56,023 nt of DNA from Anaerolineae bacterium (GCA_022822545.1 JAJEBE010000023.1:1-56023); one strand, 5' to 3'. Shown: positions 32,060 through 41,718, counted from the stretch's first letter. Notes: a model not told the origin generated them from the sequence alone. Numbers and translations are program-made.

Positions 32060-34911
32060 TCTTAAGAACCCGCGCAATCTTCACCGTCGCCATCAAGCGT
32101 CTGCTGGCGCAGCCACTGCTTTCGCTGGCGACGATCGTCGGCTTGACCGTCGCCGTCGCCCTTGTGCTGACGATTCCCGTCTATGCCGAATCGGTGGCCT
32201 TTCGTGTGCTCACCGAGCGCTTGACGGAAGGACCCGACCGCGTCAACCGCCCGCCTTTTTCCTTTCTCTTCAGCTACATCGGCTCCTGGAACAAGCCGGT
32301 CAATCTCGAGGCGACGGCTGAGCTTGACCGTTATCTGCGCGAGAAAGGCGGCGATGAGCTCGGCCTGGAAACTACCTTGATCGTCCGCCACCTGGAGACG
32401 CGGAACTTCCGACTGTACCCGGCCGGCGAGACCAACTATCGCGATGAAAACAAATCGCTCGATTATGTCAGTTTCGGGCTGACGGAGGACATCGAAGCGC
32501 AGATCGAAATCGTCGACGGCAGCTATGCGGCGCCGGCGGATCCCGCGCCTGACAGCATCATTGAAGTGATGATGCACGAGGAATTCGCCTCGGAATATGG
32601 CATTCAGGCGGGCGAGATGTACCAGGGCTTCAACTGGCGGCTCGAGCCGGATAACCCTTTGCAGATCACGGCGATTCGCGTCGCCGGCATCTGGCGGCCC
32701 CGCGATGAAGAATCGGAGTATTGGTTCTATCGACCGAATGTCTTCGAAGACATCCTGCTCATTAACGAGGCGACCTACCGCGAGCGCCTGGCGCCCTACA
32801 GCGAATCGGAAGTGAACCTGGCCGTCTGGTATCTGGTCACGGATGGCAGCCGCGTCAATACCAGCCGGGTCGACGAACTCATTAAGCGTCACAACGAGAC
32901 CGAGAAGACCGCCGATCAATACCTGGCGGGCACCTATATTCAAGCCTCGCCGGTGGATGAGCTGCGCCCTTATCGCAATGTCGTCATCGTCATGACGTTG
33001 ACGCTTACCGTGTTCAGCATTCCTATCATCGTCTTGCTCATCATCTTTCTCATCATGCTGGTCGGCCTGGTGGTCGATGGGCAGCGCAACGAGACCGCTG
33101 TCTTGCGCAGCCGCGGCACATCGCCCTTTCAAGTTGTCGGCTTGACCACCGTTGAGGGCGTCATCATGGGGGGTATCGCGCTTGTCATCGGCGGCGCCCT
33201 GGCGCTGGCGTTCACGCAACTCATCGGCACGACGCGCAGTTTCATGGACTTCCGCTGGGGGCAACACTTCATCGTGTCCGTGCCGCCTACCATCGGCTCG
33301 ACCATCGTTTTGGCGTTGGCTTTCACCGTGTTCATCCGCGTCGTGCCGACGATCGGCGCCGCCCGCCATACCATCATCAGCTACAAGATGGATCAGTCTC
33401 GCTTGCTGCGCCGCCCCTGGTGGCAGCGGTTCGGCATTGATATCTTGCTGCTGGCGCTTATCGGCTATTTTTACTACCAGATCGTCCAGCAGGGCGCTTT
33501 GATCGAGGTCGAAGGCGGCGCGCGCAATATCGCCGATGCTTACAATCAGCCTTTTGTCTTCTTGCTGCCATCCTTGACGATCTTCGCGTTGACGCTTTTT
33601 ATCTTACGCTTCCTGGCGCCGATCTTGCGCGCCCTGGCTTGGCTGATTCAATGGACGAACAGCGTCGGCTTGCTGATTGTGACGCGTCAGTTGGAGCGCT
33701 CGCCCGGCGCCTACTATTTGCCTTTGATCCTGCTCGTCTGCACGATCAGCCTGGGCATCTACACCGCGTCCTTCGCCAGGACGATCGACCGTTATCTCTA
33801 CGAACAGCAATTCTATCGCGTCTCCGCCGATCTTTCGGTGCGGGTCTACAGCCAAAGCCCGGGGGGCGGCTTCCCCGGCGCCGGCGGAGGCAATGAGGCG
33901 CCGCCCGCCTATATGCACATTTCTGAATTCACCGCCATGCCCAACGTCACCAGCGCGACCCGAATCGGCGAATACGCCGCCACCGCGCGCCTGACCTCCG
34001 GCAGCGTCGATGGGCGTTTCGTCGGCGTCGACCGCGCCGAGCTGGGCCCCGTGCTCTTCTGGCGGCCCGATTTCGCCCCGATACGCCTGGGATATTTGAC
34101 CAATGCGCTGGCGCAGCAGCCGGACTCGGTGGTCGTCTCGAGCGAATTCCTCGAGAGGCGCGGGTTGGAAATCGGCGACTTGCTTGAGGTGGACGTGCGC
34201 AGCGGCGGCGAAGTTTACAAGATCAACTTGCAGATTGTCGGCGCTTTGGAGTACTTCCCGCGTTATTATCCCGAAGAGGAAGGCGCGCTTTTCCTGGGCA
34301 ATCTAGATTATCTCTTCGAGCAGGCGCAATTGGAGTTGGCGCATCGCGTTATCGCGCGCATCGAGCCGGGCTTTAACGAGCGCGATTTCATCCGCGCCCT
34401 CATCGACCGCGGCGCCGCCGGCGTCCTTCTCGAAGAGCCGATCACCAGGATCGACCGTGAACAATCCCGGCCGGAGCGGCAAGGGTTATTCGGTCTGCTC
34501 TCGATCGGCTTTATCACGTCTTCGCTGGCGACCATGGTCGGCTTCTTGCTCTACACCGTCTTCTCTTATCGCCGGCGCTATGTCGAACTGGGCATTCTGC
34601 GCGCTATCGGCTTGTCGCAGTCCTCGATGATTTTGTCCGTAGCTTGGGAACTGGGCCTGCTGATTGTGATTGGCTTGGCGCTTGGTTTGGGCATCGGTTT
34701 GCTGGTCAGCGCGCTCTATATCCCTTACATGCAGTTCGTCAGCAGCCTCGAAGGCACAGTGCCGCCTTACCTGGTCACGATGGCTTGGAATGAAATCGCG
34801 CAGATTGTCGCCTTGTTCCTGGGCACATTCGTGCTGATCATGCTGATTCTGCTGGTGATCTTGCGGCGGATGCGCATCTTCCAGGCGGTCAAATTGGGCG
34901 AGACGATCTGA
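32056..34911 (+). CDS. ABC transporter permease, duplicated FtsX/MacB-type, 951 residues
   Basis: A large integral-membrane permease. After an N-terminal transmembrane helix (LSLATIVGLTVAVALVLTIPV) comes an extracytoplasmic domain of about 260 residues, then a first FtsX block (FSIPIIVLLIIFLIMLVGLVV, with coupling region RNETAVLRSRGTSPFQV). A central pair of helices and a second extracytoplasmic domain follow, then a second FtsX block (TSSLATMVGFLLYTVFSY, with RRYVELGILRAIGLSQSSM). This doubled architecture resembles the LolCE-like or lipoprotein/antimicrobial-efflux permeases of Gram-positive-type ABC systems. It is coupled to the adaptor lipoprotein gene. The substrate is unknown; export or extraction from the membrane is likelier than import. 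Confidence 0.9.
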   Translation: MILRTRAIFTVAIKRLLAQPLLSLATIVGLTVAVALVLTIPVYAESVAFRVLTERLTEGPDRVNRPPFSFLFSYIGSWNKPVNLEATAELDRYLREKGGDELGLETTLIVRHLETRNFRLYPAGETNYRDENKSLDYVSFGLTEDIEAQIEIVDGSYAAPADPAPDSIIEVMMHEEFASEYGIQAGEMYQGFNWRLEPDNPLQITAIRVAGIWRPRDEESEYWFYRPNVFEDILLINEATYRERLAPYSESEVNLAVWYLVTDGSRVNTSRVDELIKRHNETEKTADQYLAGTYIQASPVDELRPYRNVVIVMTLTLTVFSIPIIVLLIIFLIMLVGLVVDGQRNETAVLRSRGTSPFQVVGLTTVEGVIMGGIALVIGGALALAFTQLIGTTRSFMDFRWGQHFIVSVPPTIGSTIVLALAFTVFIRVVPTIGAARHTIISYKMDQSRLLRRPWWQRFGIDILLLALIGYFYYQIVQQGALIEVEGGARNIADAYNQPFVFLLPSLTIFALTLFILRFLAPILRALAWLIQWTNSVGLLIVTRQLERSPGAYYLPLILLVCTISLGIYTASFARTIDRYLYEQQFYRVSADLSVRVYSQSPGGGFPGAGGGNEAPPAYMHISEFTAMPNVTSATRIGEYAATARLTSGSVDGRFVGVDRAELGPVLFWRPDFAPIRLGYLTNALAQQPDSVVVSSEFLERRGLEIGDLLEVDVRSGGEVYKINLQIVGALEYFPRYYPEEEGALFLGNLDYLFEQAQLELAHRVIARIEPGFNERDFIRALIDRGAAGVLLEEPITRIDREQSRPERQGLFGLLSIGFITSSLATMVGFLLYTVFSYRRRYVELGILRAIGLSQSSMILSVAWELGLLIVIGLALGLGIGLLVSALYIPYMQFVSSLEGTVPPYLVTMAWNEIAQIVALFLGTFVLIMLILLVILRRMRIFQAVKLGETI

Positions 34912-34943
34912 CATTGGCGCGTTAGATTGCCTTGGATGCGAAA

Positions 34944-35017
34944 GGGCCAGCCAAGGGCTGACCCCTACAAATTTCATTGTTTTGCTAGATTGTAGGGGCG
35001 GCCCATTGGACTACCCC
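34944..35017. repeat. Inverted pair of REP-like hairpins (e, f) between convergent genes
   Basis: Copy e (reverse sense): GGGCCAGCC (34944-34952) and GGCTGACCC (34956-34964) with one mismatch, then CTACA (34965-34969). Copy f: TGTAG at 34991-34995, then GGGCGGCCC and an imperfect partner to 35017, a decayed member. Both lie between the FtsX-type permease (plus) and the Lpl-type binding protein (minus), starting 46 bases beyond the latter's stop codon. Confidence 0.75.
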
Positions 35018-35062
35018 TGATATTGCTGGATAGTCTAGCACGCTTGCTACTCTTGACCTTGC

Positions 35063-36724
35063 TTAGCCGCCGTACTGCGCGTCGTAGGCGGCCTGATAAA
35101 TCTCGGCCACGCGGTTGATGCCCAAGGCTTCCACGGTGGCGACGAAGTTATCCCAGCCGGCGTCAAGGTCCTGGCGGCCGAGGACGAACTCAGCCGTCAT
35201 CTGCGCCACGAAGTCATAGATGCCTAGCCGCAGCTCAGTCACTTCAGCGGCTTGGGCTGTGGTGAAGGCCAGGGGCGGAATCAGGTCCTCGATGTCGCGC
35301 GCGTAGGGCTCGTAGGCGACTCTGGTCTCCTCAAGGAGGACAACTTCCAAGCCGCCGGCATCATCGCGCCGGACTTCGCCCAGGCGCAAGTGATTGGGAC
35401 GGTAGCTGGGTCCGCGCTGCGCCCAGTGGACGTTTTGCAGCGTGCCGAAGGTGGAAAGGCGCCGCCAGATCGATTCGAATTCGTCGCCGCCAAGGGCAGG
35501 TTCGCCCTCTTCCGCCCAGCGCCATTGCCCTTCTTCGCCTTCAGCCGCTTCCCATTGCGGGATGCCGAAGACAGAGCGCAGGGTCGTCTCGCGGTCGTAC
35601 AAGCCGTCGCACCATTTGAAAGCCGCCACCGGATGTTCCGTCTGGCTGTTGATGGTGCACTGCCCGGAGCCGACACCCCAGGGGTTGAAGGGCGCCTGGC
35701 GCAGACCAGTCGGTCCTTCCAGCGACGGAACGGCGATATATTTCTTCCAGCGGTCGCCGCCGATATTAGCGAAGTTGGGATGAGCGCCGGAAATGACGAC
35801 GCCGATGGTTGGGGCATCGCCGCCTTCAACCTGTTGCTTGATCTGATCCATGGGCTGGGTGAAGCTTTCCTCGCCGAAGAGCCCGGCTGAGAAAAGCTGA
35901 TTCAGATAACGCAAGCCCTCGCGGTAGCCTTCACTGGTGACGTTTTGGGAGATCACGCCATCATTCATCTCGAAGAAGCGGTTTGGCCCGGGGTTCTGCC
36001 CGGTGAATTCGCTGAAGACGAAGGGATTCATCAAGAAGCCATCGATAGTTGGATTCCAGCCGGTGATAGCGGCGGCGAGCGGAATCTCGTCGTTCGGGTC
36101 GCCATTGCCGTTGGCGTCCTGCTCTTTGAAGGCGGTCAGGACATCAACAAACTCGTCGGTGGTTTGCGGGACGTCCATGCCCACGTTTGCCAGCCAGTCC
36201 GAGTTGATCCAGGCGCGCTGCGAGTAGAAGCAGTGGTAGCATTCGTTCACTTGCGGCAGGCCATAGATTTCGCCGTCGGGCGAGGTGATCAGCGGGCGCA
36301 CCTGCGGCGAGCCGGCGAAGACTTCGTGGATGAAGTGTCCGTGCTCTTCAATGAGACCGCTGAGTGGCAGGAAGAGGCCCTGCGGGCCAAAGAGCGCCAG
36401 GGTCGACGGATCAACCGTAAAGCCGACGATGACGTCCGGCAAGTCGCCGCTGGCGATAGTCAGGTTGAGCACTTCCTGCCATTCGTTCGGCGGCGCGATA
36501 TCGAAGTTGAGGTTGATGCCGGTGCGCTCGCTGTACCAGTTCGTGAAGGTATTGGTGTTGAAGTCTTCGACGATGGCGTGGCCGAGCATCAAGATATTCA
36601 GGGTGATCGGTTCTTCGACGATGGGGAATTCGCCTGGACCCGATACCATATCTTGTGCCGAGGCTGTCAAGGGCAGCGCCAAAATAAGCGCCATCAGCGC
36701 CAAGGCGAGTATTCTCTTGCTCAT
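35063..36724 (-). CDS. ABC transporter substrate-binding protein, LplA-like
   Basis: A 553-residue extracellular solute-binding protein, longer than the usual 400-450 and matching the LplA/YtcQ group. A Sec signal peptide is visible (MSKRILALALMALILALPL, cleavage after TASA). Mature motifs include FTNWYSERTGINLNFDIAPP, ASGDLPDVIVGF and a D-rich turn DANGNGDPNDEIP resembling a calcium-binding loop typical of this group. AAGGAAA precedes ATG 36724. It is the last gene of an operon with two permeases on the minus strand and is followed by REP-like hairpins. Ligands of related proteins are oligosaccharides, often acidic or rhamnogalacturonan-derived; the ligand here is unknown. Confidence 0.9.
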   Translation of the reverse strand: MSKRILALALMALILALPLTASAQDMVSGPGEFPIVEEPITLNILMLGHAIVEDFNTNTFTNWYSERTGINLNFDIAPPNEWQEVLNLTIASGDLPDVIVGFTVDPSTLALFGPQGLFLPLSGLIEEHGHFIHEVFAGSPQVRPLITSPDGEIYGLPQVNECYHCFYSQRAWINSDWLANVGMDVPQTTDEFVDVLTAFKEQDANGNGDPNDEIPLAAAITGWNPTIDGFLMNPFVFSEFTGQNPGPNRFFEMNDGVISQNVTSEGYREGLRYLNQLFSAGLFGEESFTQPMDQIKQQVEGGDAPTIGVVISGAHPNFANIGGDRWKKYIAVPSLEGPTGLRQAPFNPWGVGSGQCTINSQTEHPVAAFKWCDGLYDRETTLRSVFGIPQWEAAEGEEGQWRWAEEGEPALGGDEFESIWRRLSTFGTLQNVHWAQRGPSYRPNHLRLGEVRRDDAGGLEVVLLEETRVAYEPYARDIEDLIPPLAFTTAQAAEVTELRLGIYDFVAQMTAEFVLGRQDLDAGWDNFVATVEALGINRVAEIYQAAYDAQYGG

Positions 36725-36809
36725 GTCATTTCCTTTCTTGTGTAATCAATCGTAAATAGCGGAGGAAATCGCTCGATAGCCGGACTCCTTTCGGTGTCTT
36801 GGAACTTGC

Positions 36810-37730
36810 CTACTTCACTGAGCCGATCATCATGCCCTTGACGAAATGCCGCTGCACGAAGGGATAGAGGATCATGACTGGTATGCTTGCCACGACAATC
36901 AGCGAATACTTCAGCAGTTCACGCAAACCTTCGCGGGCAACCAGGTCTTCGATATCAATCAGCATTGAAGCGTCTATGGAGTTCTGAATCAAGATTTCGC
37001 GCAGGACAAGCTGCAGCGGGAACAGTTCTTGGTCTTTTAGGTAAATCAAGGCGGGGAAATACGGATTCCAGTGGGTATTGACCGCATAAAACAGCGCCAG
37101 CACGGCGATAATCGGGCGCGCCAGCGGCAGTATGATGCTGCGGAAGGTGCGGAAGTCGCTGGCGCCATCGATGCGCGCGGCCTCGATCAACTCAGGCGGG
37201 ATCGTCGTGCGGAAGAATGTGATGGTAATCAAGAGGTTGAAGGGGCCGATGCCTGTGGGCAGGATCATCGCCCAGCGCGTGTTGAGCAAGCCCAGATCGC
37301 GGACGACCATGTAGGTGGGAATCAAGCCGCCGTTGAAGAGCATGGTGAAGATGAAGGCGATGGTGATAACGCGCCGGCCGATCAAGTCCTGCCGCGAGAG
37401 AGGGTAAGCGGCGATGATGGTCATGACCACGTTGAAGATCGTGCCAAAGAAGGTATAGAAGAGCGAATTGGCGAAGCCGTTCCAGACCTTTTTGTGTTCA
37501 AAGATTGTTTCATATCCGAGCAGGCTGAAATCGACGGGCCACAATGTGACCCGGCCGGCGATGACCGCTTCGGCGGAACTGAAAGACGCGGCGACAATAA
37601 ATATCAACGGCAGAAGAACGATGACAGTGATAATCAGCAGAAATGTCGTGTTTCCCATCATGAAAACGCGGTCGACAGCTGATTCATTGACTTTGTTGAT
37701 ATTGCTTTCGTAACTCGTCAGGGATGCCAT
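36810..37730 (-). CDS. Sugar ABC transporter permease, LplC/YtcP-like
   Basis: A 306-residue permease of the MalG-like branch. Membrane segments include TFLLIITVIVLLPLIFIVAASF and LFYTFFGTIFNVVMTIIAAYPLS. The EAA loop is PELIEAARIDGASDFRTFRSI, and it has the VPSGKVK-like ending PFVQRHFVKGMMIGSVK typical of LplC/YtcP. It lies 11 bases after the frameshifted LplB-like gene and 85 bases before the binding protein, in a single minus-strand operon. Confidence 0.92.
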   Translation of the reverse strand: MASLTSYESNINKVNESAVDRVFMMGNTTFLLIITVIVLLPLIFIVAASFSSAEAVIAGRVTLWPVDFSLLGYETIFEHKKVWNGFANSLFYTFFGTIFNVVMTIIAAYPLSRQDLIGRRVITIAFIFTMLFNGGLIPTYMVVRDLGLLNTRWAMILPTGIGPFNLLITITFFRTTIPPELIEAARIDGASDFRTFRSIILPLARPIIAVLALFYAVNTHWNPYFPALIYLKDQELFPLQLVLREILIQNSIDASMLIDIEDLVAREGLRELLKYSLIVVASIPVMILYPFVQRHFVKGMMIGSVK

Positions 37731-37741
37731 CCAAGGATCCT

Positions 37742-38685
37742 TTACCAGACGCTGTTTTCGGTCAGGCGCCGCGCGGCGTAATTGACCGCGATTAATAGCA
37801 GCAAACCCACTATGCCTTTTAACAGGCCGATCGCGGTCGAGTAGGAGAAATCAAGGATCGGCGAAAGCAAGCCAACTTTATAGACATAAGTGTTGATGAC
37901 CTCCGCTACACTGAGATTCAGTGGGCTTTGCATCAAATATACCTTCTCAAAGGCGACTTCCAGCACACGCCCGGTCGACAAAACGAGCAGCACCATGGCG
38001 GTTGGCAGGAGGCTGGGAATATCGATGTAACGTATGCGCTGCAGGCGGCTGGCCCCGTCTACCACCGCCGCTTCGTGCAGGGCGGGGTCGATGGTGGAGA
38101 GCACGGCGAGATAGATGATGGCGCCGAAGCCCATCTCCTGCCAGACGCGGACCAGACAAATATATGGCGGAAGGCGCCAGGATCGCCCATCCAATTGGGG
38201 GCATTCATTCCAAGGGCATTGGCCAAAACGGCGGTGAAACCGACGCGCGGATGCAGAAACTGAAAGAGCATGCCGACAATCACGACCGTCGAGATGAAGT
38301 GGGGCGCGTAGGTGATCATTTGCACGCTGCTGCGAAACAGCCGCATCTTCACTTGATTTAAGCTCAGCGCCAGGATGATGGGGATGGGGAAGCCGGCAAT
38401 CAAGGAATAAAAGCTGAGCACGAGGGTATTGACGATGACCGGTTCGAACTTGGGCGAATTGAAGAAGCGCTCGAAATTCGCCAGGCCCACCCAGGGGCTG
38501 CCTTCGATGCCGAAGACCGGCGAATACTGTCGGAAGGCGATTTGGGCGCCATACATCGGGGCGTAGCGAAAAATGATCAGCCAGGCGACCGGCAAGATTA
38601 GCAGCACGTAGAGTTGCCAATTGCGGCGGATCCTCAGCCAGAGCTTGCTCGGACCCGCAGCGCGCTTGCGTTTAAGCCAGGACAT
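37742..38685 (-). pseudogene. Sugar ABC transporter permease, LplB-like, interrupted by a single-base frameshift
   Basis: Two overlapping minus-strand frames each carry half of one permease. The upstream frame (from ATG 38685) has RNWQLYVLLILPVAWLIIF through MNAPNWMGDPGAFRHIFVW. The downstream frame resumes VWQEMGFGAIIYLAVL and carries the EAA loop LHEAAVVDGASRLQRIRYI to the end at 37742. The shift lies at about 38140-38160, where restoring one base gives FVWSDVWQEMGFG, the expected LplB sequence. The span of 944 bases is one short of 315 codons, fitting a single deletion. The other operon genes are intact, so a recent mutation or a sequencing/assembly error is likely. Confidence 0.85.
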
Positions 38686-39053
38686 GGACTGTCTTTATCT
38701 CTAAGGGCGACTCAATACCATGCCGTGCCAGCATACACAATGGTCCTCATGCCGAGCGGGGAATGTCCGAAAGTATAGCACAGGGGCTGTCGATAAGCCA
38801 TAATGCGGAATTCGGGGGGAGTGGTGAATTTCAAGGATACGGGACATATTCATAATTCCATGCCGGGGTATTCGCCACAGAGACACAGAAGTAGTAGCAT
38901 GTAAGTCATGCGCTTGCTTCTATGGCGGGCATCCCCAAAATGAGGGACGGGGAGGTTTCATCGTTTTGCGGTCTCTCCCTTTCGGGGAGGGATTTAGTAT
39001 GGGGGGAAGACTCTACGCAATTCATCACTCCCGAATTCGGAACGCGATACGCG
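38686..39053. other. Gene-free region upstream of the Lpl-type operon
   Basis: No supported gene. On the minus strand a TATACT (plus coordinates 38772-38777) with TGGCTT 17 bases before it is a possible promoter for the LplB-C-A operon. A short CCACAGAGACACAGA repeat occurs at 38875-38889, and an imperfect hairpin (GCATG...CATGC inside GAAG...CTTC) at 38888-38920 without a T-run. The string GAGTGGTGAAT at 38819-38829 recurs upstream of the oxidoreductase at 47782. Nothing else is recognised. Confidence 0.5.
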
Positions 39054-40310
39054 TCAGTTGGCAGAGGCTGTTGGTCTGGTTTCGAAAAGACGATAGCCGG
39101 CGATCACGATGCAGACGCCGATCACGCAGGCCAGCGCGCAGAACACAAAAAAGATGTTGGGGCCCAGATTGTCGAAAGTCCAGCCGAAAAGCGATCCGGT
39201 CAGCAGCAGCGAAATGCTGGGCATCGTCACCTGCAGCAGCGCTTGATTGGTGGCGGCGTTCCCGGGGTGGCTGATGGCGTTCACCAACTGGAACGATGAC
39301 AGATGAAAGCCGGGCCATACCAATCCCCGGAAGACGAGCAGGAGCGCCAAAATCGGCAAGGTCTCCACAGCGCCCAGCGCGATCGTCCATAGCGCGATGC
39401 CCAATACGCTGACAATGTATGCGATTCGAATCCGCATTTTTGGCAAGATCGCGTCCATTAGATAGAAGAAGGGAATCTCCACGATGCCCAAGATCGCCGC
39501 CCATATTCCGATATCTGCTGACGGTATGCCCAGATCCTGATTGAAATAGATGAAGATAAAGGCATAGGCGTTGTAGGTGCCCATTGAGATGAAAAACTGA
39601 CTGGCGGCGAGCACATAAAATCCGCGATTACGCGGCTGTTTGCGCTCGTCGGCGGTTTTGGGCTTCACTTTCGGCTTGGGTGGAAAGACGGTTGCCATCT
39701 GGATGCTGAGCAGGGCGAAAGCCGCCCCGACCCAAAACAGCAAGCCATAGCCGCCGATACCGAACAATTGACCCGCGATCAGGCTGCCGATACCAAAACC
39801 CATCGAAGCGAATGAACGAATCTGGCCCAGGACCGCTTTCCCGCTGCGTATCAAGTGTGTCATCGTCAACTGCATGGTCAGCGTCAAGCTCGGGCTAACC
39901 GTCACGCGAAACAGCACGACGGCGGCGATGATCAGCAGGTGCAGTTGGGAGGCGGCGAAAACGACATTTGCCAGCGCGATGCCACAAAAGTAAAGCATGA
40001 GCAAGCGGCGATGCAGCATGTGGCGGTCGGCGAATTGATTGAGCAGCGGCGTTAAGACCAGTGACAGCATCGCGCCCGCGCTGCCTAGGGCGCCGATCGC
40101 CGTGCCGGAGAAGTCAAGCTCGGTAAGATAGACATTGACGTAGGGCCAAGCAACGCCAATGCCGGCCAGGCTGAGGAATTGCAGCGCCATTAATCGGAGA
40201 GAACCAAAATGGTTGCGCAGTGCGAGGAGTCTCGACAAAATTCCGCCTGCCCGTGCCGGGGCGGATGAGTCAGCTTGACGATTTAGTATAGACGCATCGT
40301 GATGCGACAA
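39054..40310 (-). CDS. MFS transporter (MFS_1-like)
   Basis: A 418-residue carrier with about twelve hydrophobic segments. The opening RLMALQFLSLAGIGVAWPYVNVYL and the loop LLNQFADRHMLHRRLLM resemble the MFS_1-like/LacY-related group (3-phenylpropionate or nucleoside-type carriers). A cytoplasmic central loop rich in K/P (PPKPKVKPKTADERKQPRN) separates the halves. The start is a TTG at 40310 with GAGG about seven bases upstream. It is divergent from the acyl-CoA dehydrogenase with only 45 bases between start codons. Substrate unknown. Confidence 0.85.
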   Translation of the reverse strand: MSHHDASILNRQADSSAPARAGGILSRLLALRNHFGSLRLMALQFLSLAGIGVAWPYVNVYLTELDFSGTAIGALGSAGAMLSLVLTPLLNQFADRHMLHRRLLMLYFCGIALANVVFAASQLHLLIIAAVVLFRVTVSPSLTLTMQLTMTHLIRSGKAVLGQIRSFASMGFGIGSLIAGQLFGIGGYGLLFWVGAAFALLSIQMATVFPPKPKVKPKTADERKQPRNRGFYVLAASQFFISMGTYNAYAFIFIYFNQDLGIPSADIGIWAAILGIVEIPFFYLMDAILPKMRIRIAYIVSVLGIALWTIALGAVETLPILALLLVFRGLVWPGFHLSSFQLVNAISHPGNAATNQALLQVTMPSISLLLTGSLFGWTFDNLGPNIFFVFCALACVIGVCIVIAGYRLFETRPTASAN

Positions 40311-40355
40311 TCGTACCTCAAGGGCTTGAACCTGAATTGAATCGTCAAGGCTTCA

Positions 40356-41600
40356 ATGCTATGCTCAACGCCAATGCAATTCGATATGCGCGAGATGTCA
40401 ATCCCCATGGAAAACCAACGCGACATGCTTTTCACCGGCTTCGACTTTTACGACTGCGATATGCACTTCAGCGACAAACAGAAGGGGCTGCGGCAGGAAG
40501 TGCGCGAATTTGTCGATATTGAAGTCCTGCCGAAGATCAATCCTTATTGGGAACGCGCCGAATTCCCCTGGGAGATCGCGCGGAAAATGGCGGATCTGCC
40601 CATCATCGGCGGGATGTTATTCGAGCATGGCGCGGCGGGCCTGGACTTTGTTGAGATGGGGCTGGTCATGTACGAACTGGGCAAGGGCGATGGCAGCGTC
40701 AGCACCTTTTACGGCGTGCATTCGGGCCTGGCGATGGGCTCGATCGGCCTGCTCGGCGATGAGGAGCAGAAAGCGCGCTGGCTGCCCGGCATGGTCAAGC
40801 TGGAGAAGATCGGCGCCTTCGCTTTGACCGAGCCCGATGTCGGCTCGAATGCGGCGCAGGTGAAGACACGCGCCCGCAAAGACGGCGACGGCTACATCCT
40901 CAACGGCGCCAAGCGCTGGATCGGCAACGCTTCGATAGCCGATGTGCTCATCATCTGGGCGCGGGACGAAACGAGCGGCGACTTCGGCGGCTATGTCATC
41001 GAGAATCCGCAAGAGACCGAAGGCGTCGTCATCAAGGATATTTGGGGCAAGGTGGGCAAGCGAGCCGTGCTCAATGCCGATATCACGCTGGACGAGGTCT
41101 ACGTGCCCGCGGAGAATCGCCTGGCTTATGTCAACCGCTTTCGTGATATGGCGCGCGTGCTCGGCGCCGGACGTTACGGCGTCGCCTGGGAAGCGGCCGG
41201 CGTGGCAGCCGGGGCTTTTGAGTTGGCGCTGAAATACAGCAAGGAGCGCGAGCAATTCGGCAAGCCAATCGCCGGCTTCCAGTTGATTCAACACAAACTC
41301 GTCGAGATGGCGACCGAAGTCACCCTGATGCAAACGCTCTGCCTGCAGCTATCGCATCTCATCAGTCGCGGTTTGCTCAGCGAAGGCACGGCGTCGATGG
41401 CGAAGTACAACAACGCGCGCAAGGCGCGATATGTGACGCAATTGGCGCGGGAATGCCTGGGCGGCAACGGCATCGTCATCGACAACCACATCGCCCGCTT
41501 GATGCTGGACGCCGAGATCATCTACACCTATGAAGGCACCAACGAGGTCAACTTGCTCTTGGTGGGGCGGGAGTTGACTGGGTTGAACGCGTTTGTGTGA
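40356..41600 (+). CDS. Acyl-CoA dehydrogenase, glutaryl-CoA-dehydrogenase-like
   Basis: About 414 residues. It is a flavoprotein that oxidises an acyl-CoA at the alpha-beta bond. Motifs are IGAFALTEPDVGSNAAQVKTRA (FAD/substrate region), GAKRWIGNASIADVLIIWAR and the C-terminal YTYEGTNEVNLLLVGRELTG, whose glutamate in YEGT is the usual catalytic base of the glutaryl-CoA-type branch. ATG 40356 has AAGG five bases upstream, but ATG 40407 would also keep the conserved part intact. It stands alone, without an electron-transfer flavoprotein or CoA ligase, and is divergent from the MFS gene. Confidence 0.88.
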   Translation: MLCSTPMQFDMREMSIPMENQRDMLFTGFDFYDCDMHFSDKQKGLRQEVREFVDIEVLPKINPYWERAEFPWEIARKMADLPIIGGMLFEHGAAGLDFVEMGLVMYELGKGDGSVSTFYGVHSGLAMGSIGLLGDEEQKARWLPGMVKLEKIGAFALTEPDVGSNAAQVKTRARKDGDGYILNGAKRWIGNASIADVLIIWARDETSGDFGGYVIENPQETEGVVIKDIWGKVGKRAVLNADITLDEVYVPAENRLAYVNRFRDMARVLGAGRYGVAWEAAGVAAGAFELALKYSKEREQFGKPIAGFQLIQHKLVEMATEVTLMQTLCLQLSHLISRGLLSEGTASMAKYNNARKARYVTQLARECLGGNGIVIDNHIARLMLDAEIIYTYEGTNEVNLLLVGRELTGLNAFV

Positions 41601-41675
41601 CAAAATCTGGGACAGGATTCATGACAATAAAATCTGGCTATTCTGTATGGATCAATGTCATTTGATAATAAATGT

Positions 41676-41718
41676 CTTGTCAATTGACTTGACAAGCGGT
41701 TTGTATCATTAGTATATT
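41676..41718 (+). promoter_or_regulatory. Predicted promoter with palindromic operator for the Fic gene
   Basis: CTTGTCAA (41676-41683) and TTGACAAG (41689-41696) form a perfect 8-bp inverted repeat with a 5-base spacer. The right arm contains a consensus -35 TTGACA (41689-41694), and TATATT (41713-41718) lies 18 bases downstream. More TGTC/GACA words occur nearby (GGACAAC, TGACAAA, TGGACAG before the start). The layout suggests a repressor blocking the -35 box; the Fic protein's own C-terminal winged helix is a candidate. Confidence 0.6.
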
